Source: UBA6522 sp963664945 (lineage in GTDB: Bacteria; Pseudomonadota; Gammaproteobacteria; Steroidobacterales; Rariloculaceae). Taken from it: 64,000 bases of DNA. Each line of letters opens with the position of its first letter. Positions within the stretch are counted from its first letter, which is position 1. The DNA lies in NCBI GenBank assembly GCA_963664945.1, contig OY761822.1, positions 310,001 to 374,000 on the forward strand, given 5' to 3'. Below the pieces are notes generated by a model. The model was not told where the DNA came from. It did no database searches and saw only the letters and a list, made by a program, of their open reading frames with translations. Below are positions 1 to 7,700 of this stretch, in pieces. A program made the position numbers and the translations under genes.

Positions 1-350
1 CACAGGTTACGGGCAGCTTCGGCGCGGTCGTAGGTGTCGTTGCCGGTAGCGGCGGGCGCGGCGGGTTGCGCCAGGAAGCGGCGCGCCTCGGTGAGCGCCT
101 CGCGCAGCGAGCGCGAACCGGTGGCGATCCGGATGAGATCGAGCAGGTCCCCGTGCTCCCCGGTCGCCGCGTCGGTGAACTTGCCCGGCGTGCCGGGCGG
201 AGAGAGCCGCACGAAGAGCGAGCGCCCGGTCGCGCCGCGCGCGTCCCCGGCGCACCAGTAGCGGCCCTGCTTCTTGCCGTGCGGCAGGTACTTGCGGCAG
301 ACGGATTCGGCGCGCTGGGCCAGCAGCGCGGAGACGGTCGAGGCATTCAT
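1..350 (-). CDS. Toprim/primase-type mobile-element protein, N-terminus only
   Basis: The window edge cuts this gene, and only about 116 N-terminal residues are visible. The start ATG gives MNASTVSALLAQRAESVC, followed by a block with CRKYLPHGKKQGRYWCAGD, then GRSLFVRL, GKFTDAATGEHGDLLDLI and RRFLAQP. This block is the usual N-terminus of plasmid and ICE Toprim proteins (primase/helicase-like) and resembles a nucleic-acid-binding head rather than the catalytic Toprim, which would lie beyond the edge. It is the first of a long minus-strand series of mobile-element genes. A second in-frame-looking ATG four bases downstream is out of frame. The family call is from recognition of this conserved head; the catalytic part is not seen. 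Confidence 0.7.
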   Translation of the reverse strand, partial: MNASTVSALLAQRAESVCRKYLPHGKKQGRYWCAGDARGATGRSLFVRLSPPGTPGKFTDAATGEHGDLLDLIRIATGSRSLREALTEARRFLAQPAAPAATGNDTYDRAEAARNL

Positions 351-425
351 CGGCACTCCGGTCGAAGGGGATCGACCGGGTACCGGCCCGCCTCGACCTC
401 TCGGCGGCGTTCCGGCGCGCGGGCG

Positions 426-995
426 TCAGCCCGCCAGCGTGCGGAACGTGGCCGAGACCCGCGCGGTGGGCAAGTTCGCGGTGTCGGACGGATCGATGCC
501 GTGCATCCAGCTATGGCGCGCATCACAGGCGAGCACCAGCACCGAGCGGCGCGGCAGCGTGATCACGATGTCGCCCGGCGCGCCGTGGCGCACGTACGGG
601 CGGGCATTGCGCGGCCGGAAGCGCATCGGCCAGTCGTCGGCGAGCGACAGCGACGCCACGACGCCGCCGAAGTCGCGGTGATCGGCGTGCATGCCGATGC
701 CCTGCCCCGGGCGGTACTCGTTCACGATGCACTGGCTCGGCAGCGCGCCGTCGAAGTACGGCGCCAGCCGCCGGGCCATGTGCTCGGTCCACAACGGGAA
801 CGGCGAAGCCGGCTGGCGCGCGCCAGGGTTTCTGTAGTCGTACCTGAATCCATAGTGCTGCACGCGGCGGTTGAGATCGCGGAGCCAGGGCGCCGCGGCG
901 ATGCGTTGAAGGATGCGCCGCTCCTCGGCGGGCGTGACGAAGTCGCGCACGAGGCGCGCGCCCTGGGACAGGATGTCGGGGGTACGGTCGGTCAT
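426..995 (-). CDS. AlkB-like 2OG-Fe(II) oxygenase
   Basis: This is a 189-residue AlkB-family dioxygenase, predicted to remove alkyl groups from DNA bases by oxidative demethylation using 2-oxoglutarate and Fe(II). The core is intact: the motif GIGMHADHRDFG supplies the HxD pair, RHSWMHGI the distal histidine, and RVSATFR the 2-oxoglutarate-binding arginines near the end. The QCIVNEYRPGQ strand before the HxD is typical of the family. The chosen start is MTDRTPDILSQG; a longer frame upstream looks random. It lies next to DUF4326, NADAR and SLOG genes on the same strand, so it probably belongs to a nucleic-acid or nucleotide maintenance cassette of the element. Substrate (DNA or RNA) cannot be told from sequence. 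Confidence 0.9.
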   Translation of the reverse strand: MTDRTPDILSQGARLVRDFVTPAEERRILQRIAAAPWLRDLNRRVQHYGFRYDYRNPGARQPASPFPLWTEHMARRLAPYFDGALPSQCIVNEYRPGQGIGMHADHRDFGGVVASLSLADDWPMRFRPRNARPYVRHGAPGDIVITLPRRSVLVLACDARHSWMHGIDPSDTANLPTARVSATFRTLAG

Positions 996-1011
996 ATCAG
1001 TCTCCGGCGGT

Positions 1012-1308
1012 TTACAGGCGTTCGGCCGCCCAGCGGGCGGCGGCGGCCAGGACGTTCCCGTGGCAGGGCTTCGGCGAGCAATGACAGGCCAGGGGTTTTC
1101 CCTCAAGCGACGCGAGGTCTTCGAGCGGCATGCGCCCGGCGCGGATCTCTCGCCAGAGGCGCTCTCGGTATTTCTCGATGACCTCGGCGCGGGAACCGTC
1201 GCGCCCGATGACGTATGGGTTGCCCCATTCGGTGGCGCGGTCGATGCGCACGACCTCCGGTTCGTCCAGAACCGAACGGTCGTGGCGGATGTTGATGACG
1301 GCGGTCAT
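1012..1308 (-). CDS. DUF4326 family protein
   Basis: This is a 98-residue protein matching DUF4326: it begins MTAVINIRHD, has the core IDRATEWGNPYVIGRDGSR, then YRERLWREI, and ends with the cysteine/histidine motif GKPLACHCSPKPCHGNVLAA. The family is common in phages and mobile elements, and its biochemistry is not established. The conserved Cys/His residues suggest a metal site or a catalytic centre, which is inference. The start is set by a strong ribosome binding site (AGGAGAGGGAGA directly before ATG). The same start-site sequence recurs at about 2026 in front of an extension of the NADAR gene. Confidence 0.85.
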   Translation of the reverse strand: MTAVINIRHDRSVLDEPEVVRIDRATEWGNPYVIGRDGSRAEVIEKYRERLWREIRAGRMPLEDLASLEGKPLACHCSPKPCHGNVLAAAARWAAERL

Positions 1309-1378
1309 TCTCCCTCTCCTTTCCTCGAGCTTGCCCGGCCGGTGCAGCAACTCGCCCGCGGGCCAGGGGCTTGTGGGC

Positions 1379-1945
1379 TCACTGGGCCAGTGCACCGAGG
1401 CGGTCGGGGTCGCAGTACGCGGCGGAGGGCAAGCGCGGATGGTCGATGGCGACGTGGAAACGCAGCTCCATCCAAAGGCGGCCGAGGACGTTGGCGCCGA
1501 CGTAGTGTGTGGCGTTGGCGCGGGCGCCCCAGTAGGTGTCGCGGGCGGAATGCTCGACGATGGGCCGGTCGGCGGTGCGCCGGAAGAGGGCGTCGAAGCG
1601 GTCGGGGAGCGTCTCGCGCTTGCGGCGGATCGCCCAGCACATGACGGCCACGCGGTCGGTGTGCCACGTCGGCGTCAGGGGCGCGGCCGTGCGGCCGATC
1701 CTCGCGGCCCGGGCGGGCGTGGGCTGCGCGGCGATGAGGGCCTGGAGATCGGGCCGGGCGGGAAACTTGGCGGCCTGATAGAGATGTTCGGACGTCGGGA
1801 AGGACCAGTCGCCCGCGGCAATGGGAACGGGCAGTGCGGCGAAGTTGCTGAAAAGCCCCCACTCGGTGTTGGTGAAGCGAAACGCGCAGACGTCGGTCTT
1901 CGGGTAGGCGCGCGGAGCGCCGGGGGTGCGGTTGTTTTGCGACAT
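1379..1945 (-). CDS. NADAR family N-glycosidase (YbiA-like)
   Basis: This 188-residue protein is a NADAR (DUF1768) member. It shows FTNTEWGLFSNFAALPV, the hallmark FPTSEHLYQAAKF, a central VMCWAIRRKRE segment and ARDTYWGARANATHYVG near the end. Known members cleave N-glycosidic bonds in riboflavin intermediates or remove ADP-ribose from guanine in DNA. The second role would fit a mobile element facing DarT-like host toxins, but this is inference. Start choice is ambiguous: MSQNNRT (used here) has GAGGA nine bases upstream, but an in-frame ATG at 2026 overlaps the stop of the upstream gene (ATGA) behind a strong GGAGAGGGAGA site and would add 27 residues. Confidence 0.88.
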   Translation of the reverse strand: MSQNNRTPGAPRAYPKTDVCAFRFTNTEWGLFSNFAALPVPIAAGDWSFPTSEHLYQAAKFPARPDLQALIAAQPTPARAARIGRTAAPLTPTWHTDRVAVMCWAIRRKRETLPDRFDALFRRTADRPIVEHSARDTYWGARANATHYVGANVLGRLWMELRFHVAIDHPRLPSAAYCDPDRLGALAQ

Positions 1946-2022
1946 CGGTCGGGGTCCTCGTGGGGCTGGGCCGGTACCGGCCTGCGCACATGCGCGGCCT
2001 TGCCGAATGTCTATGGGGGCGG

Positions 2023-2619
2023 TCATTCTCCCTCTCCTGAATCCAGGCGTACCCGGCCGATGCTGTACCCGGACACCTCGGCGACGCGGACGGCGCGGAG
2101 GAAGAGGCAGGCGTCGCGCGGGGAATCCACTGCCAGGTTCAGCACGGGTATTCCGGCCTCGGCCGCGATGCGCAGCGCCATCCCGGTTCCTCCGGTGATC
2201 TTCCCCTCGGGAGTGAAGCAGATCACCGCATCGACCGGACGGTTCAGGCCCGGGCCGAGGACGATGCCGACGTTGCGGGCATGCAGCGCCCGGGCGCCGC
2301 GCGAACATTTCTGCCAGGCGGGATGCAACCGCGCGGCGAGGTCCAGGGCGGGCTGGCGTTCCCCGGCGGTGAGCGTGCGGCAGTCCGGTCCCGAGTGGCC
2401 GTTGTACCCGGGCCAGGGCATGAAGAGGGTGCGGGACGCGGCGGTCGCCCCCTCGGCAAAGGCCCGGTCCGCGCCGTCGGCCCCGCCGGAGTTCAGATGC
2501 CAGCCGGTGCGGTGCAGCCATTGCGCGATGCGGGTCATGACGGCGAGGATTTCAGGGGGCGTGCGCCGGGAGCCGATGCCAGCGTAGACCAGGCGGGGAG
2601 AAGTTTCGGGATGAGTCAT
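2023..2619 (-). CDS. SLOG/DprA-like Rossmann-fold protein
   Basis: This is a 198-residue protein of the SLOG superfamily (LOG/DprA/YpsA-like nucleotide or ligand binders). The N-terminal strand-turn is LVYAGIGSRRTPPEIL. It is followed by GWHLNSGGADGADRAFAEGA (glycine-rich ligand loop) and later VDAVICFTPEGKITGGTGMA, the second conserved loop. Such proteins sense or bind nucleotides and often accompany NAD or ADP-ribose enzymes. Its stop overlaps the possible upstream ATG of the NADAR gene (ATGA), so the two are probably translationally coupled, and the DUF4326 gene follows. The exact ligand and reaction are unknown. Confidence 0.8.
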   Translation of the reverse strand: MTHPETSPRLVYAGIGSRRTPPEILAVMTRIAQWLHRTGWHLNSGGADGADRAFAEGATAASRTLFMPWPGYNGHSGPDCRTLTAGERQPALDLAARLHPAWQKCSRGARALHARNVGIVLGPGLNRPVDAVICFTPEGKITGGTGMALRIAAEAGIPVLNLAVDSPRDACLFLRAVRVAEVSGYSIGRVRLDSGEGE

Positions 2620-2771
2620 GGTCGGTTACCTGCGTGGAGGGATGGGTGGGGCGGCGAGGATGGGGACTCTCTCTCGCACCCCGCGAATCGCCCCCGCCCA
2701 GGCAGCACTGACCCGGGAGAGGCGCGCGGGCTGTTGAGGTCGGCGTGGGAGGGCTGTGCCCCGCGTGCATG

Positions 2772-2816
2772 AAAAAAGGGGCCGACCCCCGCCGAGGAAG
2801 TGCGGGAGCCGGCCCC
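2772..2816 (-). terminator. Rho-independent terminator of the SSB gene
   Basis: Read on the minus strand, GGGGCCGGCTCCCGC pairs with GCGGGGGTCGGCCCC across a 9-base loop and is followed directly by six T residues. It lies 26 bases beyond the SSB stop codon and separates SSB from the SLOG-NADAR-DUF4326 genes. Confidence 0.85.
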
Positions 2817-2842
2817 AAGGGGCACGGACGGTCAGACGATTT

Positions 2843-3301
2843 CTAGAAGGGCACGTCGTCATCAAGGTCCGCCGTGGCGGAGGCCGCCGGGGCCGCGGGC
2901 GCCGCGGCGGGAGCCGCCTGCGCGCCGTTGCCGTTGGTCCCGTTGGCGCCGTTGGGCTTGTCCAGGAACTGGACGCGCCCGCCCGGGGCCAGGCGGATCT
3001 CGGTGGAGAACCGGTCGGCGTCCTCCCCGTCCTTGCGGTAGCGCTGCGTCTGCAGCACGCCGGAGACGTAGACCAAACGACCCTTCCTGGCGTGCTTCTC
3101 GAGCATGTCGATCAGCCCGGGCTGGAAGGTCACGACCCGGTGCCACTCGGTCTTGTCGACCCTGGAACCGGTGTTGCGATCCAGATAGCCTTCGTCGGTG
3201 GCGATGGACATGTTCGCCACGCGGCCGCCACTGGTGAGGTGGTTGATGACGACATCGGCGCCCAAGCGTCCGATGACTTCTGCGCGATTCAAACCAAACA
3301 T
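2843..3301 (-). CDS. ssb: Single-stranded DNA-binding protein
   Basis: This is a 152-residue SSB. The OB-fold region runs from MFGLNRAEVIGRLGADVV through VANMSIATDEGY, KTEWHRVVTFQPGLID, KGRLVYVSGVLQTQRY to about residue 105. A Gly/Asn/Ala-rich linker follows, then the acidic tip DLDDDVPF used to recruit repair and replication proteins. It coats single-stranded DNA during replication, repair or transfer of the element. The start is fixed by AGGAG nine bases before ATG. Its neighbours are mobile-element genes, so this is probably an element-encoded copy rather than the chromosomal ssb. A strong terminator follows. Confidence 0.95.
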   Translation of the reverse strand: MFGLNRAEVIGRLGADVVINHLTSGGRVANMSIATDEGYLDRNTGSRVDKTEWHRVVTFQPGLIDMLEKHARKGRLVYVSGVLQTQRYRKDGEDADRFSTEIRLAPGGRVQFLDKPNGANGTNGNGAQAAPAAAPAAPAASATADLDDDVPF

Positions 3302-3409
3302 AACAATTACTCCTGTGGTACTGGTTGATGACAAAGGGTTGAACGAACCGGGGACGGTCTCTCTCGATCCCATCCCCGAATCACTCCAAATCGGGCTACG
3401 CCCGAACTT

Positions 3410-3628
3410 TCAAACCTCCGAGGCAGGCCGCGGCCTCAGGATCGACCGGACCGCCCGATCGGAGAGACCGAGCAGGGTCAGCAGGGCAGCGGTGTCCAGT
3501 GTTGGAACGGGGGATTCGTCGTGCGGACCGGTATCCGGACCGAGTGTGTCGGCCACCGAATCCGTGTGGCGGGGCGTGTTGAAGTCCAGCGGCGCGGGCG
3601 CCGGGGGATTGTGCTTGATGCGATACAT
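3410..3628 (-). CDS. Small hypothetical protein
   Basis: This 72-residue frame begins MYRIKHNPPAPAPLDFNTPR and has a moderately hydrophobic C-terminal helix (TLDTAALLTLLGLSDRAVRSIL). GGAG is placed eight bases before the ATG. A leader motif shared with a RadC gene (GTTTTCACCCTTT) lies upstream. No family is recognised. It lies between SSB and a divergent GyrI-like gene in the same orientation as its mobile-element neighbours. Coding status is supported by the ribosome binding site and orientation only. Confidence 0.45.
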   Translation of the reverse strand: MYRIKHNPPAPAPLDFNTPRHTDSVADTLGPDTGPHDESPVPTLDTAALLTLLGLSDRAVRSILRPRPASEV

Positions 3629-3798
3629 GGGGTTCTCCGGAAAAGGGTGAAAACTGCCCGGGCCGGAAAACTCTCTCTCTCCGCCCCGGAACGCTTACCC
3701 TGCGAAGCCCCGTCACGGACCCTGGCTGCGTGAGTTAGACGCGGTGGTGTAGGATTCGGCCCCCGCATCACGGCCAGCAAGGAGGGGATGGCGCTGTC

Positions 3799-4272
3799 AT
3801 GGACGTGCGTATACAGACCCTGATTCCCATACACGTGGCGCGCATCCGCCACATCGGTCCCTACGGGGAGGTGGATCCGTGTTTCGACCGGCTGTTCCGA
3901 TGGGCACAGAGCATCGGCGCGCCGACCGGCCGCGTCCTGACGTTATCGTACGACGACCCGGAGAGGGCGGAGCCGGCGCGATTGCGCTGGGACGCCTGCG
4001 TGGAACTGCGCACGGACGAAGAACCGCCGCCCGGGATCGGGATGGGTCCTGTCGGGGGCGGTCGCTACGCGGTGTACCGGCTGACCGGCCCGTACGACGG
4101 GATTGCTCGGGCGTACGGCCGGCTGTTCGGGCGATGGCTGCCGGGCAGCGGCGAATCGAAGGGCGAGGGGCCGTGCATGGAGCTGTACCGGCATGCGCTC
4201 ACGGACAGGGCGCCGGAGAATCTGGTGACGGATCTGTGCGTGCCGTTACGGAAGACAATGACCAACGGATGA
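3799..4272 (+). CDS. GyrI-like/SbmC small-molecule-binding protein
   Basis: This 157-residue protein has the GyrI-like effector-binding fold found alone or at the C-terminus of AraC regulators. The opening MDVRIQTLIPIHVARIRHIGPY and the later GGGRYAVYRLTGPYDGIARAYGRLF-type block (split here: GGGRYAVYRLTGPYDG, then ARAYGRLFGRWLPGS) are the two halves of the pseudo-repeat. The segment GPCMELYRHA is the usual third landmark. Family members bind small ligands or, like SbmC, protect gyrase. There is no HTH, so it is a stand-alone form. It is one of the few plus-strand genes in this part and converges on the next gene. Confidence 0.85.
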   Translation: MDVRIQTLIPIHVARIRHIGPYGEVDPCFDRLFRWAQSIGAPTGRVLTLSYDDPERAEPARLRWDACVELRTDEEPPPGIGMGPVGGGRYAVYRLTGPYDGIARAYGRLFGRWLPGSGESKGEGPCMELYRHALTDRAPENLVTDLCVPLRKTMTNG

Positions 4273-4339
4273 GCAACGGTCGGCGGGCCGGCTGCCAATG
4301 CGGGGAGCCGTGCGAGTGGCGGTTGGCCGGGGCTCGGCG

Positions 4340-4609
4340 TCAGTGCATGTTGGGGTTGCCGCTGGGCGTGCCTTCGCGCATGGCCTGGGCGGCAAGGGCC
4401 ATCCAGGCGTCGCGGTCCAGTCCGAGGCGGGCATTGAGTTGCGAGCACAGCCGCTCGGCGTCGATGAGCGTCAGCGCCACCAGCGCCGTCGGGACGTAGC
4501 CCGGAATCGACTCAAAGACGATGCGAATCTGCTGCGGGCTGTCGGGCGGGGCGTATTCGGGGCAGAACGCGAACACGGGGTTGTCGGGGAGCGTGCTGGT
4601 GGGCGACAT
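4340..4609 (-). CDS. Small conserved mobile-element protein, function unknown
   Basis: This is an 89-residue protein beginning MSPTSTLPDNPVFAFCPEYAP, with a central FESIPGYVPTALVALTLIDAER block and a C-terminal LDRDAWMALAAQAMRE helix. An in-frame ATG seven codons upstream exists, but CAGGAG lies about ten bases before the chosen ATG. No domain is recognised. It sits just downstream of the giant helicase gene on the same strand, 105 bases past its stop, and may be co-transcribed with it. Confidence 0.65.
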   Translation of the reverse strand: MSPTSTLPDNPVFAFCPEYAPPDSPQQIRIVFESIPGYVPTALVALTLIDAERLCSQLNARLGLDRDAWMALAAQAMREGTPSGNPNMH

Positions 4610-4714
4610 GATGAGAATCTCCTGTGGCAATGGGTCGGAGGCGGTGGGGCAAGCGTCGAAGGCGGGCCGGCCGGCGACGACCGGGGGCCGGCAATACGTA
4701 TAGGAATGACCTGC

Positions 4715-7700
4715 TCAGGCCGGTGCGCCTTCGAGCGGATAGCGATCGAGGAGCCGGCCGATGGTGTCCGCGTCGGGCGCGAACACGCGCGTGCGCCAGG
4801 ACACGATCTCCGTCACGCAGCCGAGGCGCTTCAGCACCTGGAGGTCAGTGTCCACCGGTCCTTCGATCTCGATGCGGTCGGCGCCCATCAGTCGGCGGCG
4901 CATCAGGCGCCAGCCGTTGGCCAGACCGAACGGCGTGCCGCGGCCGGTCAGCGCCTCGTGAACCTCGGCGGCGCTGAGCGCCGGGCCGCCACTCAACCCG
5001 AATGCCGCGCGCAACGCGGTGGCCTGTTCGGGATTGAGCACGCGACCGATCAGGGCATCCCCGTCGTCGGTTCGCAGCCGGCGCACGCGCAGGTCTTCCT
5101 TCGGCAGCCGGTCCCACACAGGCAGCAGCAGCCCGGTCACGAGCCACAGCCGGGATTCGGTGTGGGTCGGCAGCGATTCCACCTCGGCATCCCAGAGCGT
5201 TGTCCATTGCGTCTCGTCGGCGTCGCGCCAGTGGGACGCGGCCACCGCTTCGGCGGCGGCCGTGTCGCGGGAGGCCGGACGCAGCAGCCGGACGCGCGCC
5301 TGGATGCCGCCATCGTCGAGCATGCGCGACGGTGCGGGCACCCGGACGGCGGCGCGGTTCGAGCGGCCGTTGACCATCAGCGCCGCGCGGGCGGGAGCGC
5401 CCTTTCCGCCGCCCGCCAGGGCATCGCCGCCCGCCAGGGCATTGCCGCCCGCCAGGGCCTGGTCGCGCAACCGAATGGCGGCGTCGGCGGTGAGCGGTTC
5501 GAGCCGGTCCCGGCGCGCGATCTCGACCAGTTCGGTGGCCGCGCCGGTTCGTTGGTGCGTTCTCAGTTCCTCCCTGGAGGCGACGCGCAGCGAGTCGGCG
5601 AGGATGTTCTCCACGCCCTGTTCGTAGGTGCCGGCCTCCATCGCCTGTTCGATGTTGGCGTCGATGCGCGTTTCCAGTTCCGCGAACAGCGTGTTCTGCT
5701 CCTCGATGGGGAGCGCCAGCAGCCGGTTCAGGAACTTCGGCATCGGCGGCAGGTCCTCCTTGAGGTTGCCGTCGTAGGCGAGTTTCAGGCCCGTGGCTTT
5801 CTCGAACCGGTCGAGCGACCAGCCGTCGATGTACCCGGCCCAAAGCGCGCCGTAGAACTGGCGCAGGGCGGCCCGCGCGTAGGGGCTTTCGAGGTTGTCG
5901 CTGGCCTTGAACAGCGCCGCGTCGGCGCCGCCGAGCGATGTCTGGGAATCCCTCTGGCCCCGCGTCAGCGCGCCGAGGCTGTCGAGCCGGCGCGCAATGG
6001 TGGCGATGAACCGGCGCTCGCCCTTCACGTCCGTGGTCACGGGCCGGAACACCGGCGCGGAGGCCTGGTGGGTGCGGTGGGTCCGCCCGAGCCCCTGGAT
6101 CGCCTGCTCGGCGCGCCACCCGGGTTCCAAGAGGTAATGCACGCGGCGCGCGGTGTTGCCGCAGTCCAGCGCGGCGTGATAGCTGCGCCCGGTGCCCCCG
6201 GCCATGGAGAACACCAGAATCTTCTTGGCGCCCTCCATGAACGCGGCGGTCTCGGACAGGTTGGCGGACGCGGGCCGGGTCTTGAGCGCCAGGCGCTCGC
6301 CGGAGGGGTCGACAATCCTGAGCACGCGCCGGGACCGTCCGGTGACTTCGGCCACGGCCTCGTGACCGAAGTGGTGAAGGATCTGGTCCAGCGCAGCCGG
6401 GACGGGGGGCAGCGCCGCCAGGCGCTCGATCAAGGTGTCCCGGGCGGCAACCGCTTCCTGCGAAAGGACCGGGTTGCCGTCGTCGTCGAACACCGGGCGG
6501 GACATCAGGTTGCCCTCCTCGTCCGTGAACGGTTGCTGCAACTGCACGGGAAACGCGTGGGCCAGGTAGGAGAGGATCGACTCCCTCGGCGTCAGGTCGA
6601 TGTTCAGGTCGTTCCATTCCGACGTGGGCACCTCCGCGATGCGCCGCTCCATCAGGGCTTCCCCGGTGGAGACGAGCTGTATCACCGACGCCCGGCCGGC
6701 GTCCCGGTCAGCCTCGATTGCACGGATCAATGCCGGACACTTCATGGACGTCAGCAGGTGCCCGAAGAACCGCTGCTTGGCGCCCTCGAACGCGGACATC
6801 GCCGCAGCCTTGGCGTTGCGGTTCAGCGTCCGCTGCGCGGAGCAAATTCCGGTGGACTCCAAGGCTTGCTGGAGATTGGCGTGGATGATCTTGAACGCTT
6901 GCGCATACGAGTCATAGATGCGGCGCTGTTCGTCCGTCAACGCGTGTTCCAGCAGTTCCACTTTCACCCCGTCGTAGGACAGCGCCCGGGCCTGGTACAG
7001 TCCGAGGGCCTTCAGATCCCGCGCGACGACTTCCATGGCGGCCACGCCGCCCGATTCCATCGCGGAGACGAAGTCGGTGCGTTTCTCGAACGGGGTCTCG
7101 TCGGTGCCCCAGAGCCCGAGGCGCCGGGCGTAGGCGAGGCCCGCAAGCGTCGTGGCGCCGGTGGCGGACACATACAGTATGCGGGCGTCCGGCAGCGCGT
7201 TCTGCAGGCGCAGTCCCGCACGGCCCTGCCGGGAGGGAGCAACGTCGCCGCGCGAGCCTTTCGAGCCCGCCGCGTTGGCCATTGCGTGGGCCTCGTCGAA
7301 CACGACGACGCCGGAGAACGCATGGCGGTTGTCCTCGTCCAGACCGCCCGCCAGCCACTTGACGATCTGCTTCAGCCGCGATTGCGCGCCCTGGCGGGCG
7401 GGCGAACGAAGCGCCGCGTAAGTGGCGAACAGGATGCCGTGGCGATGCGGAATCGGGTCGGCCGGGCGAATCTTGCCCAGCGGGACGACATCGGCTTCGG
7501 CTCCGCCGAGCGCGGCCCAGTCCCTGCGGGCGTCCTCCAGGAGCTTGTCGGACGCGGACAACCACAGCGCGCGGCGGGTGCCCCGCAGCCAGCGGTCCAG
7601 GATGACGGCGGCGACTTGCCGGCCCTTGCCGCAGCCGGTGCCGTCGCCGAGCATCCACCCCCGGCGGAACCGGACCGGAGACGAAAGGACCTCCCCATCC

